This document shows, one piece after another, positions 37,566-50,951 of a stretch of DNA of 64,000 bases; the stretch's first letter is position 1; each line of letters begins with the position of its first letter. The translations under genes were made by a program, and so were the position numbers. The notes under the pieces were generated by a model that was not told the DNA's origin, searched no databases, and worked only from the letters and a program-made list of their open reading frames with translations. This stretch comes from Pyrrhosoma nymphula. Lineage: Eukaryota > Arthropoda > Insecta > Odonata > Coenagrionidae. Where the stretch lies: contig OY754329.1 of assembly GCA_963573305.1 (NCBI GenBank), positions 145,773,266 to 145,837,265 of the forward strand, in the 5' to 3' direction.

Positions 37566-38465
37566 TACCCTCCTTCCCACCCACGCCTGCAACCTGTCCG
37601 GTAGGGGAGGGTCAAACGACGCCCCATTTCAGAGTTAGGAGTCCCTTCCACCCCCATCCCGAAAAAGACTATAAACAGCGTCACTCAACGTCAGCGCAGC
37701 TGCGGGGGTTAGGGCATAAGCAAGCAAGGGCGAGGGTGGGTGTGTTCGGGGGAGGTTGGAATAATGAAGAGGAAGGCCGACGCTGACGGGACGGAAGATA
37801 GAGAAGCTATTTCTGCAAGTTTCCCAGTGGCGGAGAGAGAATTATTACGACGACGGGGATGAAAAGACTTCATACCCCTCTCCTCAATCCGCCGCCTGTT
37901 TACGTGTCCCAGTTTCTCCTCCTCCAGATCCGCGATTCGTCAAACATGACCACCCACCCGAGGGCGGTCCTCCGTCCATCTCCCCCCCGGCCACGCAAAT
38001 GGTGAAGGGGCAAGATGAAGACGGTGGTCTCTCCTCCCGGATGAGGAAGTCTCCTCCAGGGATACATTACGGCTTTCGCATCATGGAGGAAAAAACAAGG
38101 ATTAAAAATGAGCCAAGGGAAAAGGGGTGGAGGTGCAGGACCGCTTTCTTCGCACAACCCCGGCTACGACCCCACCCCCATGATTTGGAGATCCAACGCC
38201 CACCCCTCAGAAGGGGAGTCAGTATTTCGGGAGGGTGGTTGGAATGATGCGAGGGGATGGGCGTCAGGGTTTGGACGGGGAGGGATGAATGGTTTGAACG
38301 CAAGGGGAGTGATACGTCGTCTGGTGTTGCTCAAGTCTTGAGAAGGAGAAATGAAAGCCGGGGACATCTTTTCCATGTTCTTCATGCTCGAGAAAAGATC
38401 TGACGAGAATGCAGAAATACATGAAAAAAGCTAAGAAATAAAAACTCAAAGATAAACGCAAGCCA
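37566..38465. other. GA/CT-rich low-complexity sequence, no gene
   Basis: Purine- or pyrimidine-biased sequence that opens several overlapping short frames on both strands (37900-38460). None has a recognisable domain. Confidence 0.45.
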
Positions 38466-39045
38466 AAATTATGGTGGGTGCAAGAAAAGAAGACAAGAGT
38501 CGCTGTACAATTTGGACAAGAAAAACTTGATCAAGTGAGAGAATCATGTTATCCGGGAATTAGGATGAGCATTAACGGGAAGAGCAAAACAGATAATGGT
38601 GAGCAGAGTAGAGATTGCCAAGAAGGGACTCAACCAGAAGAAGAGTCTATTGACAGCCAGTAAAAAACATCTTGGAAGTATTTCACTGAAACATACATCT
38701 GGCTTATGCTCTTATAAGGCAACGAAGCCAGGGCGATAACAGCTGTTGAGCAAAGACGATTGGAAGCAATGGAAATGTGGGATCATCGAAGAATGATGAA
38801 GAACAGACGGAGAGAATCACCAACGAAGAAGTCCAACGAAGAGATAGAGGGAAAAGACGTACCATGAAAAATCTAATAAAGGATGGGGAAATGTTTGGTA
38901 ATAATTACCAAGGCAGATTAAGGATGGACTACATAAGGGCAATTATAAAGGACGCCAAAGTGAAGACTTATGGGAAAATGAAATAGTAAGCTGAAAGATT
39001 GGAGTGGAGAGCTTCAGAAAACCAATCTTTGAATTGATGAATGCT
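38466..39045 (+). pseudogene. Decayed LINE, C-terminal region and 3' end
   Basis: The plus strand carries the C-terminal part of a non-LTR retrotransposon ORF in several frames: VQFGQEKLDQVRESCY, a RIAQAKKGLNQKKSLL-like piece, TYIWLMLL-like, then after 38740 EQRRLEAMEMW, HRRMMKN, RRERITNEEV, KRRTMKNLIK, YQGRLRMDYIRAIIKDA, KTYGKMK and finally EWRASENQSL. The order matches the post-RT linker, GHVLR/GRPR region and terminal EWRAAANQ motif. It has several stops and is 5'-truncated. The copy at 22920-23285 belongs to the same family. Confidence 0.8.
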
Positions 39046-40129
39046 GACACTCATGATAGTATCTGAGAAAGAAAGTACAACTTCACACCCAACTAGCACC
39101 TGAAAGTGCATAAGATTGAGAGCGAGAATGGAAGGGAGATAAGAACACAACTTTTAATTGCTTCACATTACGTCTGATTTGCCATTTATAAACTTATGAG
39201 ATGCGTGTTAGAAAAAAGGAATAAATGGACATCAGCACATAAAAACCCTGAAACGGCAGCAGAGGAGCATGATTTCGACATGTCGGTCAGTTAGCCTCCG
39301 AAGAAGTAGGCAAGGGAACAACATAATATGCGAGGCCGACCCCACTGGAGTGTAACACGATACGTAGCACGCTACGTAGCACCCTCCCACGTTTTAAATG
39401 CGGTAGGTTCGCGAAGGAGAAAGTAAAAAATACACACACCCCGAATGACTTAATTTGGAAGAAATTACAGCTGAAAACATCGGCTTTCCCCAATATCAGA
39501 CTATGCCAAGAAAAGCTTAAGAATAATTTCTACTTCCATTATGCATGGATTTCTTCAATTTGTCGGCCTTCACTAGCAACAAAATACACGGCTTTGTCTA
39601 ACAAAATTCCTAAGCCTAAAAAGAAAGAAATGAAGCAATAAAATAAAGATGGTTAAACTCGATTTTCTGGGGCCAAGTTTCAGGTAGTCGCAAGTTGGGT
39701 GGGGCTCAAGCTCGCGAGGGTCCTAATCCGTGACCCTTTCCCCAGTTCGGAGACCCAAAGCCGGCCCACAAAGAGGGAGGCTCCCTTGCCAATACCAACC
39801 GTGCTCACTAGTATTTAAACTTTAACAACTACGTCATATAACAACAAATTAATATTTTCATCGTACTCCCGATAATTGTACGAGTAAGTAAATCTTTTAA
39901 TCGTCGTTCTACGATGAAATTAACAATTTTGCGAACATTGCTAAAAACGTGGTCATCAACAGCGCGAAATATGGCAACAACACAGCGGTCTCCCCTCAAG
40001 TTTTCCCTTTTGCAGAGGTTTTTAACTGGTGTAGTTTTTACAATTAACGTTATTGACATCAGTGAGTGATGGGATTCGTAGTATTAATCTAGTTTTAAGG
40101 CACTGTGCTGTGAATGTGCTCAGAAAGGA
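39046..40129. other. No recognisable gene
   Basis: No supported feature. Confidence 0.4.
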
Positions 40130-40430
40130 AATAAACGGGTAGAGCGCTTGGCTACTGATCGAAGGGTCCCGGGTTCAAATCCGGGTGAAGCCTTTGAACG
40201 CCCCCGAGCAAAAATCCTCGGAGTGCGAGGTGGCCCAGGGAAAGGAACTGGCCCCCCTACCCTGAATGTGTGAAATTCACACGCCTGTGGCTTAGTCCGG
40301 GTTGAGCTCTACCCTCAACTATCCAAACCAACCTTCGGGTTGAATCACTGAGTGAGAGAGTGAACTGATGTATTTAGCTATAAATGAAGCTAGTTAACCG
40401 TCAAAAGCATTAAAACCCAGATGGGTTGAC
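40130..40430 (+). repeat. tRNA-derived SINE, family B
   Basis: A well-preserved tRNA-like head has an A-box-like TAGAGCGCTTGG (40140-40151) and a perfect B box GGTTCAAATCC (40172-40182), 20 nt apart. The spacing is shorter than in a normal tRNA, so this is a SINE head and not a tRNA gene. The body includes GTGTGAAATTCACAC (shared with 7535-7625), TCCGGGTTGAGC and CAACCTTCGGGTTGA. Confidence 0.7.
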
Positions 40431-40739
40431 GGCTTAATTTTAGCACCATTTCATATCTCAGAGAAATAGTCTTCGTTTACTTCGTTAAGTAGCTTTTTCG
40501 AAAATTACATGAAATTAATCAATTATAAAAAGGAAGTTTTCATTTAAACCTTAAGCATACGTGACGTATAGTGAAATTCGAGGATAGAGTATTGTTGCAC
40601 TAGAATTCTGTTCTTGTAAAATTTTTCTGGGACACTTTTCTCTAGAAGTACGACGAATATGAAAATAAAATTAACTGACATCCGTTTTTAAGACAGCTTC
40701 AATAATAATTGTAGGAAGGCATGAAAGAAAGAGGGTAGT

Positions 40740-41345
40740 CCAATCCGTGTGCGCCGGGCATGTCTCCCGCCGTGGCGCGGGATGGAGGCGGAGGCTAACT
40801 ATGGACGCCAAATAGTGTTGTTCCTGATGACCATCTCTATTTATTGCAACTCATCAGCCGGTCCATTCTTCGTGGATCCCCGTGGGGGACACCCCGTGCG
40901 ACCCCCCGCCGGGGGCGCCTCACGTGACGAGGTCGTTAGCGACGCTATGTGGTCGCCCCCCTTGAAGGTGGCCGCAGGGACAGAGGGGTGGCGAGAAGAA
41001 GGGAAGGGTGCATGTCAGACTTCGACGGGAGAGGGAAGAAGTGGACACCCGACTTCGGATGCGTGGGAGGCAGAGCCGGGATGGGAAATCTCTCAATGAT
41101 TGCGCGGAGCAAAAGGAGGAGTCATTCAGGCCCTGGTGCGCGGAATCACGGCCTTCTTTACTGCCCATTCTCTTCTTCTTCCTACTCTCCGCTTGATGAT
41201 GACGGCAAAATGGCGTGTTTGCGCGCTTTCCTCTCTCCTGTGCAGCGTCGGAAGATGTGTCAAAAAAAACGTGCGCGAAACAACAGGCGCACTCATTTCC
41301 CGACATGCTCCTCTGACGCGCGATTGATGTTATGTACTCTCGTTA
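40740..41345. promoter_or_regulatory. CpG-dense patch with TCACGTGA E-box
   Basis: CpG-dense sequence with a perfect TCACGTGA palindrome at about 40920-40927 (E-box type for bHLH-zip factors of the USF/MITF class) next to a CCCCGCCGGGGGCG hairpin-forming segment. Overlapping open frames on both strands of up to 138 codons lack recognisable domains. A possible promoter; the evidence is composition plus one motif. Confidence 0.3.
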
Positions 41346-41639
41346 GAAGACTAGTGCCCACCTAATTCGTGCGGGAGACGAGCTAAGTCGGCGACAAACA
41401 ATATTGAGGTGCTCGCACTTAATGAGCCTAATGCAGTGCTTCCTCTGAAGACGAGCTTCGTCAGTAGCAGGGTGTTGAGCGGTGAAAGGCAACTAGGAGA
41501 GATTTGAAAACTGTTAGAGCCTTCCACGATGTGGAATCCACATAAGCCGAAGAACTCAGGCGCTTCAAATTCAATTACATACTCAAGCGGAATATACTGT
41601 TTTTCGTGGTACCGCTCTGCTTTTCCGTATCGTAATATC

Positions 41640-41762
41640 TTGGTGGCGACGGGATGAAGTCCTCGCCAGCTAACACTGATGTCGCGGGTTCCATTCCCGC
41701 CTGGGTGAGTAACTCACCACATGGATGTTTGTGCATTGATATTTTATGAGTAAATAGTAACA
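41640..41762 (+). repeat. Degenerate SINE family A copy
   Basis: The head GTGGCGAC...GTCCTCGCC...GCTAACAC...GTCGCGGG and a B box GGTTCCATTCC (41687-41697) followed by CGCCTGG align with the better copy at 50146. The body and A-rich tail are decayed. Confidence 0.65.
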
Positions 41763-43690
41763 AAGGTCACCGAGGTCAAATATTTGTTCGAGAAATAAAG
41801 GCGAACATTTCATTATTATTTCCATCGTAATTTTAGGAATACGAGTTAATTCAGTGGCATGGAAGTGGTGGTTCATGAAAAGAGGTAGAAATACATGTCC
41901 TACTGCGCTTCGATTCCTTGGTTCATCACCTACTCCCAGGTGAATGGTTAAATTAGAGCGAGGAATGAAGGGAAATGCAGAAGAGAAGAAAAACAAGAGC
42001 AAAGAAGGAAAAAAATACATTCTTAAGCTTGTTTGATAGTCCACTTCTTCAGATTTGTCGCTATTTTCTGACCAGCACATGCAGTGCGAGCCTCCAACTT
42101 ATTTCCTCAGACTTAGCCGGGAACTGAGGTCTGGCCCGTTACATTCTACTCTCAAGTGGCTTCCAACACAGCCGTTTCATACTTCGTATTCCAATATAAG
42201 AGTTTATAAAGAAAAGCGTGGCTTTCCTTCGTATTTTACTCAATTCTAGACTCAGAACTTTGTTTCTGGTCCCAAATGCTAGCTAGCGACGTACTCAAAA
42301 TTAAGGCTAACTAGAGCGAAATTACATCCCTTTCAAACCTTTTCACAAGAGATCCTTCCTACGACTCGCTGGATACATTCGAGTCTCATTCACGCAATGT
42401 TGTAAGTTTTCTACAAGACTGAGTACGAATGAAAGCATTCAATGCTGAATCCCCTTCGTGTTAGGAAAAGTACGAGCAAACAGTACGAGCAAACAGTTCC
42501 TCATTTAGGTGTGTATAACTGGGATTAATACGTGGCTCGGTTGTCGAAATACGGAAAATATAGCGCCGTTTCACGTTTACGACTGTGAGCGCGACACCTC
42601 CCCATGCTATGAGAACAATGCATTACTGTCTCGAGATGCCATTGTTAAGAAACGAAGTAAATTTGTGACGCGAAAAAATCGGATGGGGAAGGACCTCAGA
42701 AAAAAAGCACTCCCATCGCGAATATTCAACACGGTGTCCAGAGGTTTGCCCGAGACGTGCTTTAGTAAATATCTCGAGGATAATCTCATGGGAACGTCGC
42801 GCCATCACCGTGTCGGAGAATAGCGATCCATAAACAGGGTCGCTCCGAGCTTGCAATTTGGCAAACCCTTTCCACCAATGGGACACGGGAGAGCATGATA
42901 TCGTCGCAAGAGGCGACAGCCGTCGCGAAAAAAAGGAACGGGAAGAGCACACTCATATCAATTACGTGACACACTGAATATCCAAAACAGTGCCGGTTCC
43001 ATAGAAAAGAATTCCAGATAAAATAGGAAATCACTAGGCACCCGGGTTTCCTCGAACTCAAACCTTAAGGTGGTTCCACGGTAAAATGACTTAAATGTCA
43101 TTTTATTAATATTCCGTCTACTTGTAGAAAAAGTTGTCCTCTATCTGATATGAACAATAAAATAATACCTCTCCACCCTATATTACTCTCTAATTGAACA
43201 TGAAATTACATGGAGTTCAATAGGCATATGAGAGAAACACGGGAAAAAATAGAATTTTTCAATAAAACATAAATGCCATTTTTGCGGAAAACTATTTATA
43301 AGAAGGAAATAATCCAGAGAAGTGGAACAAAAATGTGATATAGGCATCTTACCACCTTATTGTTTTTAGTTATTAGGGAATTACTGCCGTCATTGAAGTC
43401 AAAATGCGGTAATTCGTAGGAAATGGCGCTGCAGTCGGCTCCTATGGCTGGAAAAAGTGCTCATTTAAAATACATTCTTGGAATAATCTGCAAAGTTTGT
43501 TCCTTACTTTTGGGTTTCTATAGGTAACGCATTTCCTCAGTGAATGTAGGATTTTTTGGACAAAATATAGAAAATGTGGAATTTAGTATTTGTTTTGACT
43601 CACACAGTCGCGGCGGAACCTCCTTAAGAAAGGGTTAAATTTCTTTTCCAGCGGGAGGTTTTTGCAGCGCTTACCTACATGTCCGGGTTG
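41763..43690. other. No recognisable gene
   Basis: GTACGAGCAAACA is duplicated in tandem at about 42469-42495. Otherwise there is no supported feature. Confidence 0.4.
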
Positions 43691-43960
43691 TAGGGTTCCG
43701 CTGCCGGTTGGTTCGTCTTGTCGGTGACGACGTTCCTGCAGGGCGCATCTTGATATCAAGATTCGGATCCTGATCTGAAGATGCGCCCAGAAATAGAAGC
43801 CCACCAACCCGAAACATATACATTTCTGATTTTAATTACTAGAGTCGCATATAATGAAAATATAAACACATTCTTTATTTTAGCTTTTCAGTGTATTGCA
43901 TGATTTTATTGCCTGACGAAGACGGAAGAAGGGTCGGCGAGAGCTCTAGCTTTATTAAAA
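43691..43960. repeat. Inverted-repeat fragment with hammerhead-like motifs
   Basis: GGGCGCATCTT (43741-43751) and its reverse complement (43778-43788) form an 11 bp perfect stem that extends imperfectly to 18 bp. The right side continues CTGAAGATGCGCCC and, after a spacer, ACCAACCCGAAAC. About 110 bp further on, CCTGACGAAGAC (from about 43911), GGTCGG and GCGAGAGC repeat the same layout, with GAC/GTC able to pair. These look like terminal-repeat scraps of the Penelope-like type. Confidence 0.4.
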
Positions 43961-44332
43961 TACAATCAGTGTTATCGAAAACAAGAATGTAAAATTATAA
44001 ACTGTCATGTTCACTGAAAATGTTATCATCATTGAAGTAAAGGTCCCAAATCGACTGAGGTTTATAATTAAATACCAAGAAGATGACAATATACCGGCTA
44101 GTACGGTTTCAGGAAAGTTTATTTCTCCGCATAGAACTAGATAAGGATTTGGATTTTCATCGATGATACACCAGCATATTAGCAATCAGCAAGCAAAGAA
44201 TTTTACGCATTTTCAGTTTATTAAATTTATAGAAAGAAAACTTGCCTCTCAGTCCAACGAGGGTTAATGCTAAAAAAATCACCACTCTTTTTGCGAATTA
44301 ATTTTCCACATTGTTGCACTGAAAATTCTGTT

Positions 44333-44389
44333 CACATTCCTTTAAAACTCAACAAAAACATAAGTTTTGTTGAGTTTTAAAGGAATGTG
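44333..44389. repeat. Perfect 25 bp inverted repeat
   Basis: The arms 44333-44357 and 44365-44389 are exact reverse complements around a 7 nt loop, beginning CACATTCCTTTAAAACTC. It could be a cruciform-forming hairpin or a very short MITE. No ORF or target duplication is visible. Confidence 0.75.
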
Positions 44390-47300
44390 TAAAGGAAAAG
44401 GACTTGAATTTTATTCCCGTCACCTTTTTAGACTGCACTGAAGCAACAAAATTATACCCTTGGAAAATACATAGTAAAAAATTACCAGGAAGAAATTACC
44501 GGAAAACCGGGGACTTGTTACTCTATCAATGGATTCAGTTCTTATTCATACGCTCTCCGAAAAAATATATAAATACACAAAATAAATCTTATATACTCTT
44601 ATTTGACATAAAATGACTCTTGCCATGCTCGAATATTATTCTGTGACCTACCTATTGGGAATAATCCAAGAAAAAAGAAAGAGCTAACGTAAGGAAAAGA
44701 TATTTCCACATCGACATTGAAAGCAAAAACACGGGAGGCTGACACTGAAATGAAAAGGTATAAAAATGGGACACTAGCAAGTAATCACCTTTTAAGGGAT
44801 TTCCGCGAAAAAAGTTCCTCAGTACGTTACATCAAAGTTCCAATCAACCAGGAAGAACTTTTGAACAATCGAGTTTCTGTGCGTCCTATTTACCTGTTAT
44901 CCTTCGCAGACTGATTCTCTAAATACCAATAATAGAATAATACAAACCCTACAATGTAGGCCTCCATTCGGTCAACCTTGCAAGCGGTATGCAAGAAGAT
45001 CCGATACCGGAGTATTGGGTGACTGCCGATAAGGAATGACAGAAAAACGGGTGTATTCAACCAGCGCTGCAGCATTATCCTCTTGAACTTATACACGGCG
45101 GCACTGCGGCATGAGCATGCACTACGAGAACTTACCAAGAGAATATAACTGAATTCCACGGAGTCCAAGGCGTATTTTAAGCGCTTGATCCGGTCAAAAT
45201 CAGCAATATCATTTTACAGTCACAGTCTCACAGTTGCTAAGACCCTGAGTTTTGAAATGAAAGGAGGAAATGATTGAGGTAGGAGCTCACCTAGCCGTAA
45301 TCACACCATGAACAAATTAGATGGTCAGAACTACTGCTTAAGGAACAACGCTGCTTGTTGAGCAATGTGATTTGTGAGTTGAAAGAAATATATACTTTTA
45401 CAGGGTTTTATAAGAATTAAATGGAACGATTTCGACGTGAGAACAAACTATTTTCACATATTACCCTAAATTTAATAAATTTGAATGCATGAACACAGAC
45501 AAAACATTCCTGAGCACTTCCTGACCGCGAAAAACAGAACTTCTATCTCTGATGATTAAGTGTTCTCACGATGAAACATGATGAGTGTAGCTCTCATGAA
45601 GCTCTGTGCAAAATTACTCATCTATCCTTCATTTCAATACGAATTTCCGCAGTTAAGAGCCTGAAACTGCGAAAGTTTGAACTGTGTGTAATGACAAATC
45701 TATTTGAATATAATTATACAAATTTTATGCCAAGTTCCTAGTTCTTGCGTAAAAATCAAGGCGAATAATACTGTGACGCACAATTCACACGCGATAATTA
45801 GCGTCAAATTTTAACGGCCTTGAACGAGATAAAAAGTTGAAAACCATGACAATAATTATTCGAAAGTCAAATTATAAAGCTTTAAATTAGTGAAAAAACA
45901 TAACTAATGATTTTAATTTGAAATCTTGACATAATATCCAACTAACATTTATCTAAGCTAGCGATAAATTGGTAGTTTTGACTAATTGATTGGCTGTCAA
46001 AAAAATAAATCGCTGTCAGATAAAACATCACTTACAATTACCTCCGTCAACAATTTCTGGTAGCGAATAAAATGAAGATTGTATTTACACTTCCATTTCT
46101 TAAAAGGCATGCATTCAACTGCAATACCGTAAAATGACTACCAGTACGGGGCTAGGGCACCTTCGCTGAGAAAGCTGAATTTCCCCGAGGGCAAAAACTA
46201 GTGCTACGGGAATGTATTAAACTGTGAAGTATGTAAGCAGCTTTAAAATACGCTGCCGAGTGAACGTGGTAATACAAAATGAGACGAGTAGAGATGCAAG
46301 AACGGAGACGGGTTTTTCACGAGTGGCAACATCGACGTTTTGAGATGGGAAAAAAATGAAGCCTTGAAAAGGTCACGTACTGCATACCAGGATGGATTTC
46401 CACGATGGACGTGGCGTGCTCCAAACTTTTGTTTAACCTGAGGGAAACCAAGACATTTGGGACGGATTCAAGGGTCTTTTGACTGAAAAGCAGATGCTAA
46501 TAAATGCAAGCACACAACTTACTCCACAAAAAATCTATTTCTTTTGCTTTTCAAATTCATTTTAACCAAGGACCTCAGTTTTGCGAAAACACATAATGAC
46601 GCACGAAATCAGACATATTCCACTGAATAATTCTCTTCATCACTCATTAAAAAGTTTTTACAGCATTATTCAATTTCAACAACAGGGCTACGGTGCCGTA
46701 ATATTTCATAATCCGAAAAAGGCATACGAGGATGTGAGTTTACATTAATGAATGGGCGAAGGAGGATAATAAAAGAATACAAGTGTAAAAGGATGTGCAT
46801 TGAAAGCTCAATATACCTATATTCATGCTCCAGTTCCAAAAAACAGTGACGCCTAAGATGGAAATGAAGTTATACAATGGCAGGAAAGTGGGGAAAAACT
46901 ATATTTTCATGCACTTTAGCAAATATTCAGGGACCTCAATACCTTGCAAGGCCTGGATGCAGACTACGTAAAGAAAATAAAGCTTTAACATACTCTTTTT
47001 AATTCCAAAACATTTTTATCCTAAATTATTAACGTGTTTGGCCTAGAATTAAATTTTTCATGTGTCACTAAAACCTTATGCATGCCATCATAACCATACA
47101 GTTTGTCTAAGGCTAAATGTACCATCAATGGTAATACGTGGACTGTAGTATTTTCATCATTTTTCTTACTGACACGGTACCGATCAGCAAATATTTATCT
47201 TTTATATGTACATGTACGAACATGTAAATCCAGTCCTAGCTTCTCTTATCGAGCTATGATATTCGTTGACTCTCCACGATTCCACAACGGATAAGAGCTC

Positions 47301-48110
47301 TAACCACCGCCTCGCACAAGGCAATTTGGCCACCAACTGCAACCGACGACGCATTGCCTACAGCGCGACACATTAGTGGAACCTACTTCCAACATCAGAC
47401 GACTCAACGATGCAAGCTCCGAAGAATGTCACCTGCAATTGCAGGCATTGCTAAGCTCGCAAAGAATATTCTACAAGCCATAGCAAAAAGAATCAGTGAC
47501 GATAATTCGCTCAGAATGTCTCGGCTGCCGCCCTGAAGCGAAGTTTTATTGAGTCAATTGAATGAGCCGCCAGTGTCTTGAGAGAGCAATGGATTTGCAT
47601 ATGGTTTGTGTGTGCGAGGCAAGAAGAAAACGAAGAAGAGACGAGGGTGGTGAAAGGATTGCTTCCGTCGAGTCGTGGATTTTGGAAATTGGAGTCCGCG
47701 GATTCAAGACATCGCTTAGGGGTTCTGATCGCAGGAGGAACTGAAGTATCTTCCGCCAGAATTAAAGCAACAATACTATTGAGTGAGGAATATTGGGTAT
47801 GCGAGCAAGAGAGAGGGAACAGCACACAATTAATTAGAAGGTATACACACCACACTCTTTCATTATCACAGACTAAGGCATCAACATCAAATCTCACTGC
47901 AAAGGTAATGACATGACTTATCGATATAAGACTTTCAAGGTAATTACACTTAATTGGCAACCATGATAATGACATTTCATGTCGAAACTATGTTCGATAA
48001 AAATAAAATTGCGAGAAATATACAAAACTACAAATTTATTGAAAGATACACACGATTTCCAAAAAAAAAATGATCCCGTTTTAAGATAATAGTAGTTTTG
48101 GACTAGATAA
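44390..48110. other. No recognisable gene
   Basis: AT-rich, particularly 45400-46100. Chance open frames only. Confidence 0.45.
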
Positions 48111-48119
48111 GGAGGAATT

Positions 48120-48430
48120 AATATGAAAGGAACATTTTAAACTTAATTTTATACGCAGATGACAAAGTAATAATTGAAGACAGCGGGAATTAAATACATA
48201 CATCCCTATAAACACTGAATGAAATGGCAAAAATACATGGATTCCAAATATCAGTAGATAACAGCATAAGTTAGATATTTCAAATACCTGGGATGCAACA
48301 TTACATATGGGATCGATTACAACTGAATAACTTCAGAAATACCCGTGGAAAAAACACAAATATCCAAATCATTACACAAAACAGATATACAAAGACCTCT
48401 AAAAATAAATATATTCTTCTCTCGGCTTCA
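48120..48430 (+). pseudogene. LINE reverse transcriptase fragment with YADD motif
   Basis: The plus strand reads LNLILYADDKVIIEDSGN before a stop, with the catalytic YADD at 48152-48163, then TLNEMAKIHGFQISVDNS, which matches the helix region after the active site in non-LTR reverse transcriptases. A degraded KYLG-type segment follows near 48280 (FQIPGMQHYIW in one frame, consistent with a frameshifted YLGC.I). Stops and frameshifts make it a relic. It could belong to the same family as the 38470 copy, but the two cover different parts of the ORF. Confidence 0.7.
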
Positions 48431-50145
48431 GCATTAATTTCCCAAACTATTGAGGTTTATTACTAGAATAATATCCAGCAATAGTAGTTACACCAGAATC
48501 ATTTACTTCAATAAATACAGCAATATTAATGGCATATGGCTATGAAAATATCTCAACAAGTTTATCAGTGATTACTTTCCTCTTAACTAATAATTTCTTA
48601 TTAAATCGTCCGAGAGCAGAAAAAAATTAGATCGTGAAAAATTACGTAATGCAAGGAAAATGGAGTTTTGTCAGGAGAGTTAAGAGAAGACAAACCACCG
48701 AATTAAATTAAAATAGGGCCTTGCTACATACCTATCAATTCGAAGAATACCAAATGAATACGAGGTAGGGGGGAAGGCACAAGCCACGAAATTTGTCAAA
48801 AACGAAAGATGCATTCAAGGATGGAGAGGCGCAGAAGTAATTAGCGGAACAAAGTCAGTTTCCAGGGACCGACAGCAACAGTCAGGCTTTCATAGACGCA
48901 GCCTTACCCTTAAGAGTGCGGCGTGATTAGTATAAGGGCTCATATAAACCCTTAATAACAAGCCTTAAAACGAAAAACAATTCACAACAGCGGGATAGGG
49001 AATGGGGTAAATCTCAGCCAAAAAAAAGTTTATATCAGCCCCTTGAGAAAATACCGTAAGCGACTGGAGAGCGTAACATGTATTGGAGAGGAAATAAATA
49101 ACCGACCAAAGAAAAACGCTAACAGCACAAAAAATACATAATAGCATACATTCTGGTCTGCTGCATGATATTCGCACGCTTAGCTACCATGTGAATGGAT
49201 AGACCGTCTTAGCTCAACGGTCGATATGAACTGTAAGTCTTCTTCGGAACAGCTCAGCGGAATAAGTCGACTCCAGCCTTACATTATTTACTGAAATGTA
49301 AGAAATCCCGTGCAATGTTTTACAGACGCCATTCTACCGTGTAATATCTACATCTACAAAACCGTCACGAAAGCGCTCGTGCATTGTGGGAAAAGTGCTC
49401 TACAACGATAGTAAGATTTTCCCGCAAAAGATAGCCTTCGAAGCCGCGTCAAGACAGCTTTTAACGACCTCCGTATACAATTCACTGAGCTAATACATAA
49501 ATAAAATAATATGAATGATAATAAAGGAGAGTCAACAGCATTATTCCGAAATGTCAAACGATGACGACTATGTCCCTCGACACCCATATATACTACATCC
49601 TAATTACGCTCCTAATTTAAATAAACATTAACGCATATCGTCGTAACGAAACTTAATTAATTTCACTCACATTAAAAAATCCTCTGAAACCTGAGACCCA
49701 AGCTGTTTAGGGGTTAGTCGCATTAAAATGGTAACAAAAAAAAGTAGTAGGCAGCATTTATAAGATCTAAAATAACTTTCAACGAATCTGATAGTCTTTG
49801 TTAGTCGTCTCATAAATTTTAATAAATTCAAACGAATGCAATATATTTTATATTAAGGGAGTTAGAGTGATTTTTTTTAATTTTCAAAAAACCCCCCGGG
49901 TCCGATTTTGCTCATTAGCGAATGTATCAGTCTGGAAGTAATTTGTGCAAAATTACGGCAAGTATCGTGGCTTTTTGAGTTGATGACGGTTTTGGAGTCT
50001 TCTAACTATGAAACAAAAAACTATGTAGAAATTTTCCGGAAGTCGCACCATGGCAACGACTACAATAGGTAACCTTCCTTCGAAATCTACCAAAAAAAAA
50101 GAAAGAATCCCGAAAACATGATGCAAAAAAGGTTGAAAATTTCGA
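48431..50145. other. No recognisable gene
   Basis: The first few hundred bases may be further LINE relic. Otherwise no supported feature. Confidence 0.35.
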
Positions 50146-50345
50146 TTTGTCGGCCTCGGTGGCGGCGGGGTAACGTCCTCGCCTGCTAACCCAAAGGTCG
50201 CGGGTTCGAATCCCGCCTGGGGAGGATTTTTCACTTTCCAGGACATGGTTGTTTGTGCTTGTCCGCTGTTGATTGTTAAAATACCCCGATGTAAAAGCCA
50301 ATATGTGCTGTTTTCGGTGGTAATATAAAATAAATAAATAAAGAT
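50146..50345 (+). repeat. tRNA-derived SINE, family A (best copy)
   Basis: A head of GGCCTCGGTGGCGGCGGGG type carries a perfect B box GGTTCGAATCC (50203-50213), then CGCCTGGGGAGGATTTTT, a body, and a 3' tail of AAATAAATAAATAAAG. It is closely similar to the minus-strand copy at 4563-4785 in both head and tail. Frames read across it on the minus strand are not genes. Confidence 0.85.
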
Positions 50346-50951
50346 TTGAGAGCCTGCAGTTGAAAGTGTGTAGCTCGGATCATAATGGCCCTCCGGCATC
50401 GCTCCCTTTCCTCCCATGGTCTTCAGCCGATTTCCTTCTATTCTTCCTCACACCTCCTCGCATCTTCTGAAAACCACCCTCATCCTCCCCCCATCTCCAG
50501 GTGAGAAATTCGCACGGGGCTCTCGCCGAAAATTCGTTGCATCCGAGCAGCTCCCGAGATTCCCCATCGCTCCGCAGGTCGGTGCATTAAAATATGCGCA
50601 CTCATTCCTTTGGGGTCCGGGCCTTAACCTCAACACTCGGTCGCTCGACGCGATAAACAGGTCTCGTGAATAATGAAGCGGAAAGGGCTGCTCGCTCCTC
50701 CACGGGCTCCCAAACCATACGCTCGCATCGCATTTTGAAGTGTCTAACTCGCGAGGTAAAACTAATGCCACACAAAGACATCATTTCTCGCTGCATGTAA
50801 TATTCCTCGCACCTCCTCCGTGTATCCTCAGCCACGAACTGCGGGTTCGGATAGAGTGTTCGCGGCAAAGCATGGAGGAATTAGCCCGCCATCAAAACCA
50901 ACACACAAACTACACGCGCGCCACCCCTCGAATTGCTACTAGGAACCACCG
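50346..50951. promoter_or_regulatory. CpG-rich patch
   Basis: Moderately CpG-rich sequence (about 50490-50910). Overlapping open frames without recognisable domains. Weak evidence for a promoter. Confidence 0.2.

Noticed and set aside
40130..40200. Functional tRNA gene
   Set aside because: The A and B boxes are too close together and the sequence continues into a SINE body shared with 7535-7625.
47511..47975. 154-codon minus-strand frame overlapping plus-strand frames
   Set aside because: Three overlapping frames on both strands without recognisable motifs.
49953..50417. 154-codon minus-strand frame
   Set aside because: It runs straight through SINE family A; the PGGIRTRDLWV-type and PPQAGFEPATFG peptides are translations of the tRNA-like head.
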